DNA of 64,000 bases from Pedobacter montanisoli (GCF_022809115.1 NZ_JALGBH010000002.1:434001-498000); one strand, 5' to 3'; positions 33,749-43,672 are shown, counted from the first letter of the stretch. Notes: generated by a model not told the origin, from the sequence alone. Numbers and translations are program-made.

Positions 33749-34369
33749 TCAGATATAATCTTCCAGATTTCCTTTTCCCTCTCTCATTACTTCAAACTCA
33801 CCTTGGGTACAATCAACTACAGTTGAAGCTTCATTGCCTCCGTAGCCTCCATCAATTATAATATCCACTAAGTCTTCATATTTCTCATGGATCAGTTCCG
33901 GATCAGTAGAATATTCTATAATTTCATCATCATCTCTAATAGAGGTAGATAAAATAGGATTACCTAACATCTTTACAATTTCTCTTGCAATGTTATTGTC
34001 TGGTACACGGATACCTACTGTTTTTTTATTGGAGCTTAGCAATTTGGGTACCTGATTATTGGCGTTAAAAATAAAAGTAAAAGGACCAGGTAGGGCCTTT
34101 TTAAGTACTCTGAATACGGTATTATCTATGGGTTTGATATAGTCAGAAATGTTACTCAGATCAGAGCATATAAAGGATAGATTGGCTTTTTCGGGTTTTA
34201 TACCTCTAATTCTACAAATTCTTTCAATGGCTTTTTGATTGGTAATATCGCAACCCATACCATAAACAGTATCTGTAGGGTATATAATGATGCCCCCTTT
34301 TCTTAAGACATCAACTACTTGGCTCAAAGCCCTTTCATTCGGATTTTCAGGATATATTTTAATCAGCAT
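33749..34369 (-). CDS. YciO/YrdC/Sua5 family protein, YciO-type
   Basis: 206 residues from ATG 34369 (MLIKIYPENP). The YrdC fold is clear (GGIIIYPTDTVYGMGCD, about 27-43; GIRVPDN; PILSTSIRDDDE). The RIRGIKPEKANLSFICSDLSNISDY segment resembles YciO rather than TsaC (which has KxR...SxN), so whether it makes the t6A threonylcarbamoyl-AMP is uncertain. No linked gene; the divergent neighbour is an FMN-dependent glutamate-synthase-like gene. Confidence 0.85.
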   Translation of the reverse strand: MLIKIYPENPNERALSQVVDVLRKGGIIIYPTDTVYGMGCDITNQKAIERICRIRGIKPEKANLSFICSDLSNISDYIKPIDNTVFRVLKKALPGPFTFIFNANNQVPKLLSSNKKTVGIRVPDNNIAREIVKMLGNPILSTSIRDDDEIIEYSTDPELIHEKYEDLVDIIIDGGYGGNEASTVVDCTQGEFEVMREGKGNLEDYI

Positions 34370-34467
34370 ACGTAAAATTAACAAAATCAAATTACAGTTG
34401 TTTTATCTATCAAGTTTATATTGCTACCTTAGCACAAAATTTAGATGATTTTTTAAAGTATTTTGAG

Positions 34468-36114
34468 ATGAGAAAGGCATTTATTGCAATCGCAGCCTTC
34501 TTGGTTGCTTTTACCGTAATGTTAGGGTTGTATCAGCCATTTTTATGGTGGACTGCTATTTTTACAGGTCCGTTTGTTTTATTAGGTATTTATGACCTTT
34601 ACCAACCAAAACATAGTATTGTAAGAAACTATCCGGTGTTTGGAAGGTTGAGATATTTTATGGAAAATATGAGGCCTAAGGTGTATCAGTATTTTGTAGA
34701 GAGCGATACTAATGGTACCCCTTATAATCGCCTAAATAGATCTTTGATTTACCAAAGAGCTAAAAAAGAATTAGATACTATTCCTTTCGGAACCCAGTTA
34801 AATGTTTATGATAACGGTTACGAATGGTTAAGCCATAGCATTATGGCTATAAGTCACCATGATTTAAATCTACACCCTAGAGTTACTGTAGGCGGACCGG
34901 AATGTAAGCAACCTTACTCTGCAAGTATTTATAATATATCGGCAATGAGTTTTGGTTCATTGAGCCAAAATGCAGTATTGGCGTTAAATGGTGGGGCCAA
35001 ATTGGGTGATTTTGCTCATAATACAGGTGAGGGAGGAATTAGTGATTACCACCGCCAAATGGGTGGAGATTTGATCTGGCAAATAGGAACCGGATATTTC
35101 GGCTGTAGAAATGCAGATGGTACTTTTAACGGTGAGGCTTTTGCAGAAAGATCGCAAAGCGATCAGGTTAAAATGGTAGAGATCAAGATTTCTCAAGGTG
35201 CAAAACCAGGTCATGGTGGTATGCTTCCAGGTAAGAAAGTAACACCTGAAGTAGCTCGTATCCGTTTGGTTCCTGAAGGAAAAGATGTATTATCGCCACC
35301 ATCGCATTCAGCATTTTCTACACCATTAGAACTGATGCAATTTGTAAAACGCTTAAGAGAGCTATCAGGTGGTAAACCGGTAGGTATCAAATTATGTATT
35401 GGTCGCCGCAGTGAGTTCTTAGCAATCTGTAAAGCGATGATAGAGACCGGTGTCTATGTAGATTTTATCACTGTAGATGGTGGAGAAGGTGGTACAGGTG
35501 CAGCACCACAGGAGTTCTCTAACTCTGTGGGTATGCCTTTACGTGATGGTATTGCTTTTGTATATGATTCTCTGGTTGGTTTTGATCTGAAAAAACACAT
35601 TAAAATTATTGCATCGGGTAAAGTATCAAGTGGTTTTGATATAGTTAAGAATATTGCTTTAGGTGCTGATATGTGTAATGCTGCCCGTGGAATGATGTTT
35701 GCATTGGGATGTATCCAGGCATTGGAATGTAATAGTAATACCTGTCCTACAGGTGTGGCTACTCAGGATCCAAGCTTAATGAAAGGCTTAGTAGTTGAAG
35801 ATAAGAAAGTAAGGGTTAAGAATTTTCATAATCTGACTGTTGCCAGCGCAGTAGAATTGTTAGGCGCTGCGGGCTTAAAAGAGCCAAGTCAGTTAACCCG
35901 TGCATATATCAACAGAAGAGTAACACAAAATGTGATTCAGTCTTATTTAGAGACCTATCCTTATATACCTGCTGGTTCGTTGTTGAAAACACCTTATCCT
36001 TCTAGATTTGAGCTAGGTATGGCTTTAAGTACGCCCGAAAGCTTTTTACCTACAGATTATGTAGTTTCTCAGGAAGACTATAAAAAGGCCAATCCTTTTT
36101 CTGATCACAGTTAA
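34468..36114 (+). CDS. FMN-binding glutamate synthase family protein
   Basis: 548 residues: two N-terminal membrane helices (about 5-22 and 28-45), then a TIM-barrel GltB domain 2-like core (about 145-500). Supporting motifs are YNISAMSFGSLSQNAVLALN (about 152-171), SQGAKPGHGGMLPGKKVTPEVARIR, TVDGGEGGTGAAPQEFSNSVGMP (about 331-353) and LGCIQALECNSNTCPTGVATQDP (about 412-434), which holds the Fe-S cysteines. No glutaminase domain, so it is a stand-alone synthase-like oxidoreductase of unknown donor. Confidence 0.88.
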   Translation: MRKAFIAIAAFLVAFTVMLGLYQPFLWWTAIFTGPFVLLGIYDLYQPKHSIVRNYPVFGRLRYFMENMRPKVYQYFVESDTNGTPYNRLNRSLIYQRAKKELDTIPFGTQLNVYDNGYEWLSHSIMAISHHDLNLHPRVTVGGPECKQPYSASIYNISAMSFGSLSQNAVLALNGGAKLGDFAHNTGEGGISDYHRQMGGDLIWQIGTGYFGCRNADGTFNGEAFAERSQSDQVKMVEIKISQGAKPGHGGMLPGKKVTPEVARIRLVPEGKDVLSPPSHSAFSTPLELMQFVKRLRELSGGKPVGIKLCIGRRSEFLAICKAMIETGVYVDFITVDGGEGGTGAAPQEFSNSVGMPLRDGIAFVYDSLVGFDLKKHIKIIASGKVSSGFDIVKNIALGADMCNAARGMMFALGCIQALECNSNTCPTGVATQDPSLMKGLVVEDKKVRVKNFHNLTVASAVELLGAAGLKEPSQLTRAYINRRVTQNVIQSYLETYPYIPAGSLLKTPYPSRFELGMALSTPESFLPTDYVVSQEDYKKANPFSDHS

Positions 36115-36140
36115 GATGTGATTATTAAATATACTTGAAT

Positions 36141-36174
36141 AAAAAATCCCGCTAAGCATTTAGCGGGATTTTTT
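36141..36174. terminator. Bidirectional terminator
   Basis: AAAAAATCCCGCTAA-gcat-TTAGCGGGATTTTTT, perfect stem with T-tracts both ways, between the glutamate-synthase-like gene and asnS, which converge. Confidence 0.95.
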
Positions 36175-36193
36175 ATGATATTAACTTATACAA

Positions 36194-37630
36194 TTAAAAT
36201 TCAGCGCTTTTTGGAAAACGAGGAAATGCAATTACATCACGGATATTGGTCATACCGGTAACGAAAAGTACCAAACGTTCAAAACCTAGCCCAAAGCCAG
36301 CGTGAGGTACGGTACCAAAGCGGCGTGTATCTAAATACCACCATAATTCGTCCTGAGGTACGCCCATTTCTTCCATACGCTTCGTAAGCACATCTAAACG
36401 TTCTTCACGTTGTGAACCACCTATCATTTCACCTATGCCCGGAAACAGAATATCCATGGCTGCCACGGTTTTACCATCATCATTTAAGCGCATATAAAAC
36501 GATTTGATATCTTTAGGGTAATCTGTTAAGATAACTGGTTTTTTGAAATGTTTTTCTACCAGGTAACGTTCGTGTTCACTTTGCAGATCAGCTCCCCATC
36601 CTTCAATTAGATATTTAAATTGCTTCTTCTGGTTAGGTTTCGATGCTTTTAAGATATCAATCGCTTCTGTATAAGTTAAGCGTTGAAAATCGTTATTTAA
36701 ACAAAAATCTAATTTTTCAAGTAATGAAAGTTCGCTGCGCTCATTCTGAGGTTTTTGCTTTTCTTCTTCCAGTAAGCGATTATTTAAGAAAGCCAATTCT
36801 TCTGCACAATGATCTTTAGCGTAGCTGATTACATATTTCATCATGTCTTCAGCCAATTCCATGTTGTTTTCCAGATCGGCAAAAGCCACTTCAGGTTCAA
36901 TCATCCAGAATTCGGCCAAATGGCGGGTAGTATTTGAATTTTCAGCCCTGAAAGTTGGTCCAAAAGTATAAATCTTACCAAATGCGGTAGCTGCCAGTTC
37001 GCCTTCTAATTGCCCTGATACGGTTAAATTGGTAGAGCGGCCAAAAAAGTCGGCTGAGAAATCTACTTTACCATCTTCAGTACGGGGTGTATGATCAAAA
37101 TCTAAAGTAGTTACCCTAAACATTTCGCCAGCACCTTCTGCATCACTCGCCGTAATTACTGGAGTATGCATGTACACAAAGCCACGTTCATTATAAAACT
37201 GATGAATAGCAAAAGCCAGTGCATGGCGTACTTTAAAAACGGCATTGAAGGTATTGGTTCTGAAACGCAGGTGTGCAATTTCTCTTAAAAACTCTAAACT
37301 GTGCTTTTTAGGTTGTAAAGGGTATTTTTCAGCATCACTATCACCTAAAATCTCAACTTTAGAAGCTTTAATCTCTACAGTTTGTCCTTTACCCAAAGAT
37401 TCAACCAAAATCCCTTCTACAGTAATAGCTGCGCCGGTGGTTATTCTTTTCAACAAATTTTCAGGAGTATTATTAAAGTCAACCACAACCTGAATGTTTG
37501 CCATACAAGAGCCATCATTTAAGGCTATAAACTGATTATTACGGAAAGTTTTTACCCAGCCCATAACTTTTACCTCAGTGTTAAATGCAGTAGATTTTAA
37601 TAAATCATTAATTTGTTGTCTTCTAATCAT
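36194..37630 (-). CDS. asnS: Asparaginyl-tRNA synthetase
   Basis: 478-residue class II synthetase charging tRNA-Asn. N-terminal OB-fold anticodon-binding domain (about 1-110, [22 protein letters not shown]), then the catalytic core: motif 1 around [15 protein letters not shown], motif 2 [25 protein letters not shown] (about 225-250), motif 3 [15 protein letters not shown] near the C-terminus. Asn-specific features such as the HLAEFWM run are present. Monocistronic. Confidence 0.97.
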   Translation of the reverse strand: MIRRQQINDLLKSTAFNTEVKVMGWVKTFRNNQFIALNDGSCMANIQVVVDFNNTPENLLKRITTGAAITVEGILVESLGKGQTVEIKASKVEILGDSDAEKYPLQPKKHSLEFLREIAHLRFRTNTFNAVFKVRHALAFAIHQFYNERGFVYMHTPVITASDAEGAGEMFRVTTLDFDHTPRTEDGKVDFSADFFGRSTNLTVSGQLEGELAATAFGKIYTFGPTFRAENSNTTRHLAEFWMIEPEVAFADLENNMELAEDMMKYVISYAKDHCAEELAFLNNRLLEEEKQKPQNERSELSLLEKLDFCLNNDFQRLTYTEAIDILKASKPNQKKQFKYLIEGWGADLQSEHERYLVEKHFKKPVILTDYPKDIKSFYMRLNDDGKTVAAMDILFPGIGEMIGGSQREERLDVLTKRMEEMGVPQDELWWYLDTRRFGTVPHAGFGLGFERLVLFVTGMTNIRDVIAFPRFPKSAEF

Positions 37631-37715
37631 ATCGATTTAATTATAAAAGCTGTAAAAATAAAGATTTACTGCCTAATTTCTAACATCTTGCTATGTAAAA
37701 TTTAAACTAAGGTTG

Positions 37716-37745
37716 TTTGTTTCTCATTGAATATGGGTATGTTTG
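37716..37745 (+). promoter_or_regulatory. Promoter of the orphan kinase
   Basis: TTTG (37716-37719), 18 bp, TATGTTTG (37738-37745), then 23 bases to the GTG at 37769. Both boxes match. Confidence 0.7.
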
Positions 37746-37768
37746 TTTAAACTTACTCCAGATAGTTT

Positions 37769-39106
37769 GTGGCAAAATTACATTCGTGGCTAAGCGCTCA
37801 TTATATCATAGGTGATCCCGAGAAACACTCGCTAGAAGAAAGAATATTTAACACATTTTGCATCATTGCTATTGTAGCGTTTTTCTTTGAGATCTTTTTT
37901 AACTATTATATGGGTTTAAAAGCCGTTGCCATAATTTGTTTTTTGGGAACGATCTTTTCTATAGGTCTCTATTATCTTTCAAGATGTAGGCGTAATACAA
38001 AATGGGCTATCCGTAGTTTGGGCATAGTCGCCAATTTTACCTTTTTGTTCAACTATTTTTTTAACTCTGGTATTTACGGGCCCAATTTGGTGCTTTTTTG
38101 TTTAATCCTGCTCATTACCATTGTAGTGGTACCTAAAAAAGAGCTTGCCGTTTGGATTACTTTGAATATGGTAACGGTATTGGGCGTACTTGTTTTTGAG
38201 TATCTATATCCTGAGTTTATTCCGAATACCTATCGCGATGATTTAACCAAAGCAATAGATTTTGGGATTACTTATATGGTGGTAGCTTTATTGATCTGCC
38301 TTAGCATCAGTTTCATAAGAAATAACTATGATCGGGAAAGAAACAAAGTATTCCTTAAAAATCTTGAGGTGCAGGAGCAGCATATTAAGATTTTAGAGCA
38401 AAATAAAAGTTTAGAAAAACTCAACCTTGAGAAAGCTAAGCTTTTTTCTATTGTTGCGCATGACATCAGGTCGCCACTGAGCTCGATATTAGGTTATTTG
38501 GAAATATTGGTACAGACCGATATGAGCAAAGAGGAGGACGAGCAGGTTCAGAGTAGTTTATTGCAGGTTACAAAAGATACTTTAGAGATGCTAACGAATG
38601 TGCTGATGTGGTCAAAATCTCAATTAGATGGTACCAGGGTTGATATTGTAGAAGTAGATGTAGCCGATGAACTAGGAAAAGGCCTGAGCTTGGAACGGAA
38701 TATCGCGAATAAGAAAGATATTTCACTTAGGATGGATATTAACCAAAAAGCTTTGATTGCTGCAGATTTGAACATGTTTTTAATCGTGGTAAGAAACCTA
38801 GTTAACAATGCCATAAAGTTTACACCAGAAGGAGGTAAAGTTTGGGTATCTGTAGAACAAGATGCAGAAAACTGTTTAATTAAAATTAAGGATAACGGAT
38901 TGGGCATAAAGGAACAAAACAGAGATGAACTCTTTAAGCTTAAGGCTCTTTCTACCTTTGGTACCAATAATGAAAAAGGTGTAGGATTGGGTTTGTTATT
39001 GTGTAAGGAATTTACCGAACTACAGGGTGGTAAAATCTGGTATGAAGCCAATGATGAAGAAGGGGGAAGCTGCTTTGTGGTATCTTTTAAGCTCTATGCT
39101 GTTTAA
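37769..39106 (+). CDS. Orphan membrane sensor histidine kinase
   Basis: 445 residues, GTG start. N-terminal six hydrophobic helices (about 30-185), short coiled coil (about 190-222, EVQEQHIKILEQNKSLEKL), phospho-His in FSIVAHDIRSPLSSI (about 231) and an HATPase domain with NNAIKF, KDNGLGI and GVGLGLLL boxes. The multi-helix N-terminus resembles a 5TMR/7TMR-like receiver of membrane or metabolite signals, but no ligand can be named. No response regulator is adjacent. Its own promoter and terminator surround it. Confidence 0.9.
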   Translation: MAKLHSWLSAHYIIGDPEKHSLEERIFNTFCIIAIVAFFFEIFFNYYMGLKAVAIICFLGTIFSIGLYYLSRCRRNTKWAIRSLGIVANFTFLFNYFFNSGIYGPNLVLFCLILLITIVVVPKKELAVWITLNMVTVLGVLVFEYLYPEFIPNTYRDDLTKAIDFGITYMVVALLICLSISFIRNNYDRERNKVFLKNLEVQEQHIKILEQNKSLEKLNLEKAKLFSIVAHDIRSPLSSILGYLEILVQTDMSKEEDEQVQSSLLQVTKDTLEMLTNVLMWSKSQLDGTRVDIVEVDVADELGKGLSLERNIANKKDISLRMDINQKALIAADLNMFLIVVRNLVNNAIKFTPEGGKVWVSVEQDAENCLIKIKDNGLGIKEQNRDELFKLKALSTFGTNNEKGVGLGLLLCKEFTELQGGKIWYEANDEEGGSCFVVSFKLYAV

Positions 39107-39154
39107 AAAGCAGAAATGCTATTCTCTAACTAAGTTATTTTATAAATCATATAG

Positions 39155-39193
39155 AAAAAAAGCCGGCCTTTTTTATAAAGGCCGGCTTTTTTT
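39155..39193. terminator. Bidirectional terminator between kinase and sucC
   Basis: AAAAAAAGCCGGCCTT-loop-AAGGCCGGCTTTTTTT, a 16-bp stem with strong GC core, T-tracts both ways. Confidence 0.96.
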
Positions 39194-39208
39194 ATCTTAA
39201 TAAACTGA

Positions 39209-40399
39209 TTAAGCCAAAACTTTAGTTACTAAATCAGCAGCTTCTTTTAATAAGATAGCCGAATAAACTTTTAATCCTGATTCGTCAATTAATTTTTTAG
39301 CTTCTTCTGCGTTTGTTCCTTGTAAACGTACAATAATTGGAACTCTGATGTCGCCAATTTCATTGTAAGCATCAATAACACCTTGAGCAACTCTGTCGCA
39401 ACGAACAATACCACCAAAAATGTTAATTAGAATGGCTTTAACATTAGGATCTTTCAAAATAATGTTGAAAGCAGCTTTTACAGTTTGGGCATTAGCTGTA
39501 CCACCTACGTCAAGGAAGTTAGCTGGCTCGCCACCTGCAATTTTAATGATATCCATGGTAGCCATTGCCAAACCAGCACCGTTTACCATACAACCTACAT
39601 TACCATCTAATTTAACATAGTTAAGATTGCTTTCGCTAGCTTCAACTTCTGTTGGATCTTCCTCAGTAATATCACGCATTGCAGCGTAATCAGGGTGACG
39701 GTATAATGCATTCTCGTCTAGATTAACTTTAGCATCAACTGCAATAATTTTATCGTCGCTGGTTTTTAATACAGGGTTAATCTCAAACATTGAAGAGTCA
39801 GTCTGATCATAAGCTTTGTAAAGTGCCGAAACAAATTTTACCATTTCTTTATGAGCAGCACCGCTTAAACCTAAGTTAAAAGCTATTTTACGAGCTTGGA
39901 AACCTTGTAAGCCACCTTTAGGGTCAATTTCTTCTTTAAAAATCAAATGAGGTGTTTTTTCAGCAACTTCCTCAATGTCCATACCGCCTTCGGTACTGTA
40001 CATAATGATGTTTCTGCCTTTTGCACGGTCTAATAAAACGCTCATATAAAACTCGCTGGTTGCAGATGGACCTGGATAGTACACATCTTGTGCTACCAAC
40101 ACTTTGTTTACTTTTTTGCCTTCAGGACCAGTTTGCGGAGTAACCAGCTGCATTCCTAAAATATCTGTAGCTCTTTGCTTTACTTCGTCTAAATTCTTGG
40201 CAAGTTTAACACCGCCACCTTTTCCTCTACCCCCGGCGTGGATCTGTGCTTTAATCACAACCCAGTCAGAGTTAAAGTCAGTTTTCATTTTTTTAGCGGC
40301 TTCTACAGCTTGTTCAACTGTATCTGCAACGATGCCTTCTTGTACGGCAACGCCAAAGCTCTTAAGAATTTGTTTACCTTGATATTCGTGGATATTCAT
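39209..40399 (-). CDS. sucC: Succinyl-CoA synthetase beta subunit
   Basis: 396 residues from ATG 40399 ([11 protein letters not shown]); upstream Met is rejected. TCA cycle enzyme: succinyl-CoA + GDP/ADP + Pi to succinate. N-terminal ATP-grasp domain with [21 protein letters not shown] (about 44-64), [21 protein letters not shown] (about 263-283) and [12 protein letters not shown] (C-terminal domain) are diagnostic. The alpha subunit gene (sucD) is not adjacent, so it must lie elsewhere. Confidence 0.97.
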   Translation of the reverse strand: MNIHEYQGKQILKSFGVAVQEGIVADTVEQAVEAAKKMKTDFNSDWVVIKAQIHAGGRGKGGGVKLAKNLDEVKQRATDILGMQLVTPQTGPEGKKVNKVLVAQDVYYPGPSATSEFYMSVLLDRAKGRNIIMYSTEGGMDIEEVAEKTPHLIFKEEIDPKGGLQGFQARKIAFNLGLSGAAHKEMVKFVSALYKAYDQTDSSMFEINPVLKTSDDKIIAVDAKVNLDENALYRHPDYAAMRDITEEDPTEVEASESNLNYVKLDGNVGCMVNGAGLAMATMDIIKIAGGEPANFLDVGGTANAQTVKAAFNIILKDPNVKAILINIFGGIVRCDRVAQGVIDAYNEIGDIRVPIIVRLQGTNAEEAKKLIDESGLKVYSAILLKEAADLVTKVLA

Positions 40400-40416
40400 T
40401 TGATCAAAAATTTGCC

Positions 40417-40447
40417 CAAAGCTACAAATCATAAACCTTTATATCAA
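40417..40447 (-). promoter_or_regulatory. Promoter of sucC
   Basis: Minus-strand TTG (40447-40445), 20 bp, TAGCTTTG (40424-40417), 17 bases before the ATG. Confidence 0.7.
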
Positions 40448-40580
40448 CATAAAAAAATATTTAATGCCATAAAGTATTCTGAGTATAAAAGCACTCTATA
40501 ATAACCGCTTTTTTGTTGTTGATAATAAAATTTGGTGTTTAGCAATTAATGTTAAATCTTAGCTTATTGAAAATACAGAT

Positions 40581-41048
40581 ATGAAAGATTTAAATGCATT
40601 GAGCCAGGTTGCTGAGTTTCACACCACTTTTAAACATCCTATTTTAGAACAACCGGCTATACCTTCTCCGGAACGTTGTCAACTAAGAATAGATCTGATA
40701 GCAGAAGAATTAGATGAATTAAGAGAGGCTGTGGCGCAAAAAGACATGGTTGGTATTGCTGATGCTTTATGCGATATACAATATGTTCTGGCAGGTGCTG
40801 TTCATGAATTTGGTTTAAGCAATCATTTTAAAATTTTGTTTGATGAAGTACATCGTTCTAACATGAGCAAAGCATGTAAAACTGCTGAAGAAGCTGAGGA
40901 AACCATAGCACATTACAAACGTAAAGATAATGTAGATGCTTACTATAAAGAAATAGATGGTTTGTTTTTAGTATATCGCAGTAACGATCATAAAACACTG
41001 AAATCTGTAGCCTATTCTGCTGCAGACCTAGAATCTATATTAAAATAA
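40581..41048 (+). CDS. MazG-like nucleoside triphosphate pyrophosphohydrolase family protein
   Basis: 155 residues of the all-alpha NTP pyrophosphohydrolase superfamily: EELDELREAVAQKDMVGIADALCDIQYVLAGAVHEFG (about 38-75) gives the metal-binding ExxE...DxxD pattern. It resembles the phosphoribosyl-ATP pyrophosphohydrolase/COG4696 branch; the nucleotide is unknown. First gene of a three-gene plus-strand run, 25 bases before the MaoC gene. Confidence 0.85.
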   Translation: MKDLNALSQVAEFHTTFKHPILEQPAIPSPERCQLRIDLIAEELDELREAVAQKDMVGIADALCDIQYVLAGAVHEFGLSNHFKILFDEVHRSNMSKACKTAEEAEETIAHYKRKDNVDAYYKEIDGLFLVYRSNDHKTLKSVAYSAADLESILK

Positions 41049-41073
41049 TTTTAACCAGAAATAAGATTATACA

Positions 41074-41532
41074 ATGACTGTAATTAATAATTATGATGAA
41101 TTTGCATCATATTTAGGCAAAGAAATAGGCGTTTCAGAATGGCATACCATTGATCAGAACCAGATCAATCAGTTTGCAGATGCTACTTTAGATCATCAAT
41201 GGATACATATTGACGAGGAGCGTGCTGCAAAAGAAAGCCCATTTGGCACAACCATAGCGCATGGCTATTTGACTTTATCATTAGTTCCGTATTTATGGAA
41301 GCAAATCGTAGAAATCCATAACCTTAAAATGGAGATCAACTATGGTATAGAGAACTTAAAGTTTGGACAAGCTGTAACGGTTAACAGCCAAATTAGGCTA
41401 AAAGCTACACTTAAATCGATTGTTAACCTAAGAGGAACCACAAAAGCCATATTGGAAACTGTACTTGAAATCAAAGATCAGGCTAAACCTGCTTTTATTG
41501 GCGATTTAGTATTCTTATATCATTTTAGCTAA
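41074..41532 (+). CDS. MaoC-family dehydratase
   Basis: 152-residue hot-dog hydratase. The hydratase-2 motif ADATLDHQWIHIDEERAA...GTTIAHGYLTLSL (about 36-73) supplies the catalytic Asp and His of R-specific enoyl-CoA hydratases. Substrate likely an enoyl-CoA. Middle of the run. Confidence 0.9.
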   Translation: MTVINNYDEFASYLGKEIGVSEWHTIDQNQINQFADATLDHQWIHIDEERAAKESPFGTTIAHGYLTLSLVPYLWKQIVEIHNLKMEINYGIENLKFGQAVTVNSQIRLKATLKSIVNLRGTTKAILETVLEIKDQAKPAFIGDLVFLYHFS

Positions 41533-41545
41533 ATAAATCTACTGT

Positions 41546-42100
41546 ATGCAGGAGCTGTTGAAGCAGATACAAACAACTTTACAGAAACATAAAGTAGAAA
41601 GTCTTGCTGCTACGGCCCTGCAAAATAAGTGGCAGGTAAGAGATATTATTGATTTGACCTTTCACGCTGATCAGAAAATTGGTTTCAGGGCGGCGTGGAT
41701 ACTTGAAAACATCTATGTAAATCATACAGAAGCTTTTTTACCACATATCGCTTATTTCTTAGCTGTTTTTTCAAAACAAGAGAACCTATCCGCAAAAAGG
41801 CATTTCTCTAAAATATTGGCTTTAATTACAAATAAGCGGCAACCTAAAGCTGTTAAAGCCATAGTAGAAAGCTATGATGCAGAACCTTTGCTCGAAACGG
41901 TTTTTGTATGGCTGATAGATGACGGTACTCCTGTAGCCATAAAATCGCATTGCTTAAATATACTGGCTAATTTATCTATCAAATATTCCTGGGTAAAAGA
42001 AGAATTAATCAACACCATAGATTATTTGATAGATAAAGAAAGCATCGCCTTTTTTGCCAAGGCAAAACAAATCAGAAAACAGTTGAAAAAGCAAGTTTAA
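41546..42100 (+). CDS. HEAT-repeat-like protein, unknown function
   Basis: 184 residues, wholly alpha-helical, with helix pairs such as ATALQNKWQVRDIIDLTF and IGFRAAWILENIYVNHTEAF that read as HEAT/ARM-like repeats. Cytosolic; no catalytic motif. A binding or scaffold role is inferred. 13 bases after the MaoC gene; stop overlaps the convergent DoxX gene by 4 bases. Confidence 0.72.
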   Translation: MQELLKQIQTTLQKHKVESLAATALQNKWQVRDIIDLTFHADQKIGFRAAWILENIYVNHTEAFLPHIAYFLAVFSKQENLSAKRHFSKILALITNKRQPKAVKAIVESYDAEPLLETVFVWLIDDGTPVAIKSHCLNILANLSIKYSWVKEELINTIDYLIDKESIAFFAKAKQIRKQLKKQV

Positions 42101-42468
42101 CTAATCAGAACCCTATATTTTTTATAATTGTCTATAATGATCCATAAGTTAATGGCAAAGAGTACTAATGCCATGGCAAGGCCCGATGGATCAATAACAG
42201 AATGGTGTATCAGAATACCAACCATAACGGGTAAAATGACTATGGCGCCCAATGCTCTGGTTTTAGGAAATATAAACAATAAACCACCCAAAATTTCTAT
42301 AGTAGCTACTAAGGGCATTAACCAAGTAATCTGCATAAATGCTCCAAAAAACTTTTGTTGAACTTCTGTTAGTTGGGGTGTAGGCATGTAGTTAAAGAAT
42401 TTGTTTAACCCAGCATTCATAAACGTAAGGCCAAATAAAAGGCACAAGATAAATTTTACGATTTTCAT
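42097..42468 (-). CDS. DoxX family membrane protein
   Basis: 123 residues, four helices (about 5-23, 48-70, 73-92, 98-117) with GGLLFIFPKTRALGAIVILPVMVGILIHH as the third-helix zone. Standard short DoxX. Related to thiosulfate:quinone oxidoreductase subunit or carotenoid partners in other species; no assay-based role. Convergent with the HEAT-like gene. Confidence 0.85.
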   Translation of the reverse strand: MKIVKFILCLLFGLTFMNAGLNKFFNYMPTPQLTEVQQKFFGAFMQITWLMPLVATIEILGGLLFIFPKTRALGAIVILPVMVGILIHHSVIDPSGLAMALVLFAINLWIIIDNYKKYRVLIS

Positions 42469-42571
42469 ATTTTAAGTTATTGGTTTTAGATAATTAAAAA
42501 TAAGATTTTTTGCTTGAAAAAATAAGTGTTCAATTTTACAAAAGCAGGGGGAAAACTATGGCTTTATCTGT

Positions 42572-42579
42572 TATTTTTG
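42572..42579 (+). promoter_or_regulatory. -7 element abutting the nitroreductase start
   Basis: TATTTTTG ends 4 bases before the ATG at 42584, so the transcript would be leaderless. No -33 box was found. Confidence 0.5.
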
Positions 42580-42583
42580 CTGA

Positions 42584-43162
42584 ATGAGTTCAAACAGCGA
42601 AATTTTAGCACAAATCATTAAAAACAGGCGAAGTGTTTTTACCGATAGTTACATTGAAAAAGAAATACCAAGAGGCGTTATTGAGCAGATACTGGAAAGT
42701 GCAAATTATGCACCTACACATAAATTAACACAACCTTGGAGATTTATAGTAATCAGAAAAGAAGCTAAACTGAGGTTGGGCGAAGAATTGGCTGCGATAT
42801 ATAAAAGTACTACTACTCCTGAAAAATTTCTGCAGAAGAAACATGATAGTTTTACTCTTAAAACGCAAAAAGCAGATTGTATCTTGGCTTTAAATGTACA
42901 ATATCATCCCGATAAGCTTCCTGCCTGGGAAGAACTGGCTGCTATGGCCTGTGCTGTACAAAATATGGCACTTACTGCCGAAAGTTTAAATGTTGGTGCT
43001 TATTGGAGTTCGCCGGGTATGATTGAGCATTTAGGTAAATTCTTGGAACTCAATGAAAATGAAAAATGCTACGGACTTTTTTATATGGGCTATCATAATG
43101 AGCAAGCACGTGAGGCTAACCGCACCCCAATGATCGAAAAAGTGAAATGGATGGAAAGTTAG
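42584..43162 (+). CDS. Nitroreductase family protein
   Basis: 192 residues, FMN-binding fold. IIKNRRSVFTDSYIEKEIPRGVIEQILESANYAPTHKLTQPWRFIVI (about 10-60) is the FMN phosphate-binding and dimer region, and WSSPGMIEHLGKFLELNENEKCYGLFYMGYH (about 143-173) the C-terminal part. Uses NAD(P)H to reduce quinones, nitro groups or similar. Followed by a GTG-start GreA-like gene 34 bases on. Confidence 0.9.
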   Translation: MSSNSEILAQIIKNRRSVFTDSYIEKEIPRGVIEQILESANYAPTHKLTQPWRFIVIRKEAKLRLGEELAAIYKSTTTPEKFLQKKHDSFTLKTQKADCILALNVQYHPDKLPAWEELAAMACAVQNMALTAESLNVGAYWSSPGMIEHLGKFLELNENEKCYGLFYMGYHNEQAREANRTPMIEKVKWMES

Positions 43163-43196
43163 ATATTAAGTAAGGATAAACTAAACTGAAATTCAA

Positions 43197-43649
43197 GTGC
43201 AGAAAATCAAAGAAGAACTTTACCAGCTTTGTACAGGCTTTATCAATGAGCGCATACAAAATGCGGAAGAAGCTTTAAAGCAGGCACAACAAGCTAGTAC
43301 AGATGATACCAAAAGCAGTGCGGGCGATAAGTATGAAACCGGGCGGGAAATGGCTCAGCAAGATATAAACCGTAATATGCAGCTTCTGGCAGATGCGCAA
43401 CAGCAAAAAGCTTTATTGCTGGCCTTGAACACTAATGCAACTCCTGATGTAATAAAGAATGGCACTTTGGTATTGACCAATAATGGTAATTTTTACCTTT
43501 CTATTAGTGCAGGACAGTTTACGGTTAAGGGGGTAAGCTATTTTGCTCTATCGCCTGTAGCGCCTTTGGGTAAACTGTTAATGGGTAAAAGAAAAGGTGA
43601 CGATTTTACTTTCAACCAAAGAAATTACCAGATAAAAGAGCTTATTTAA
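43197..43649 (+). CDS. GreA/GreB-like small protein
   Basis: 150 residues from GTG 43197. N-terminal half is an antiparallel coiled coil (about 1-80: INERIQNAEEALKQAQ, KSSAGDKYETGREMAQQDI) with a DKYETG tip segment where GreA has its acidic loop; C-terminal half is a small FKBP-like beta domain (APLGKLLMGKRKGDDFTF is the GreA/GreB signature-like end). It lacks the two acidic tip residues of true GreA, so it may be a decoy or regulator of RNA polymerase. Related proteins are often mislabelled 3-oxoacyl-ACP synthase. Confidence 0.7.
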   Translation: MQKIKEELYQLCTGFINERIQNAEEALKQAQQASTDDTKSSAGDKYETGREMAQQDINRNMQLLADAQQQKALLLALNTNATPDVIKNGTLVLTNNGNFYLSISAGQFTVKGVSYFALSPVAPLGKLLMGKRKGDDFTFNQRNYQIKELI

Positions 43650-43672
43650 AGCTCTTTTGATACTCTCGAAAC

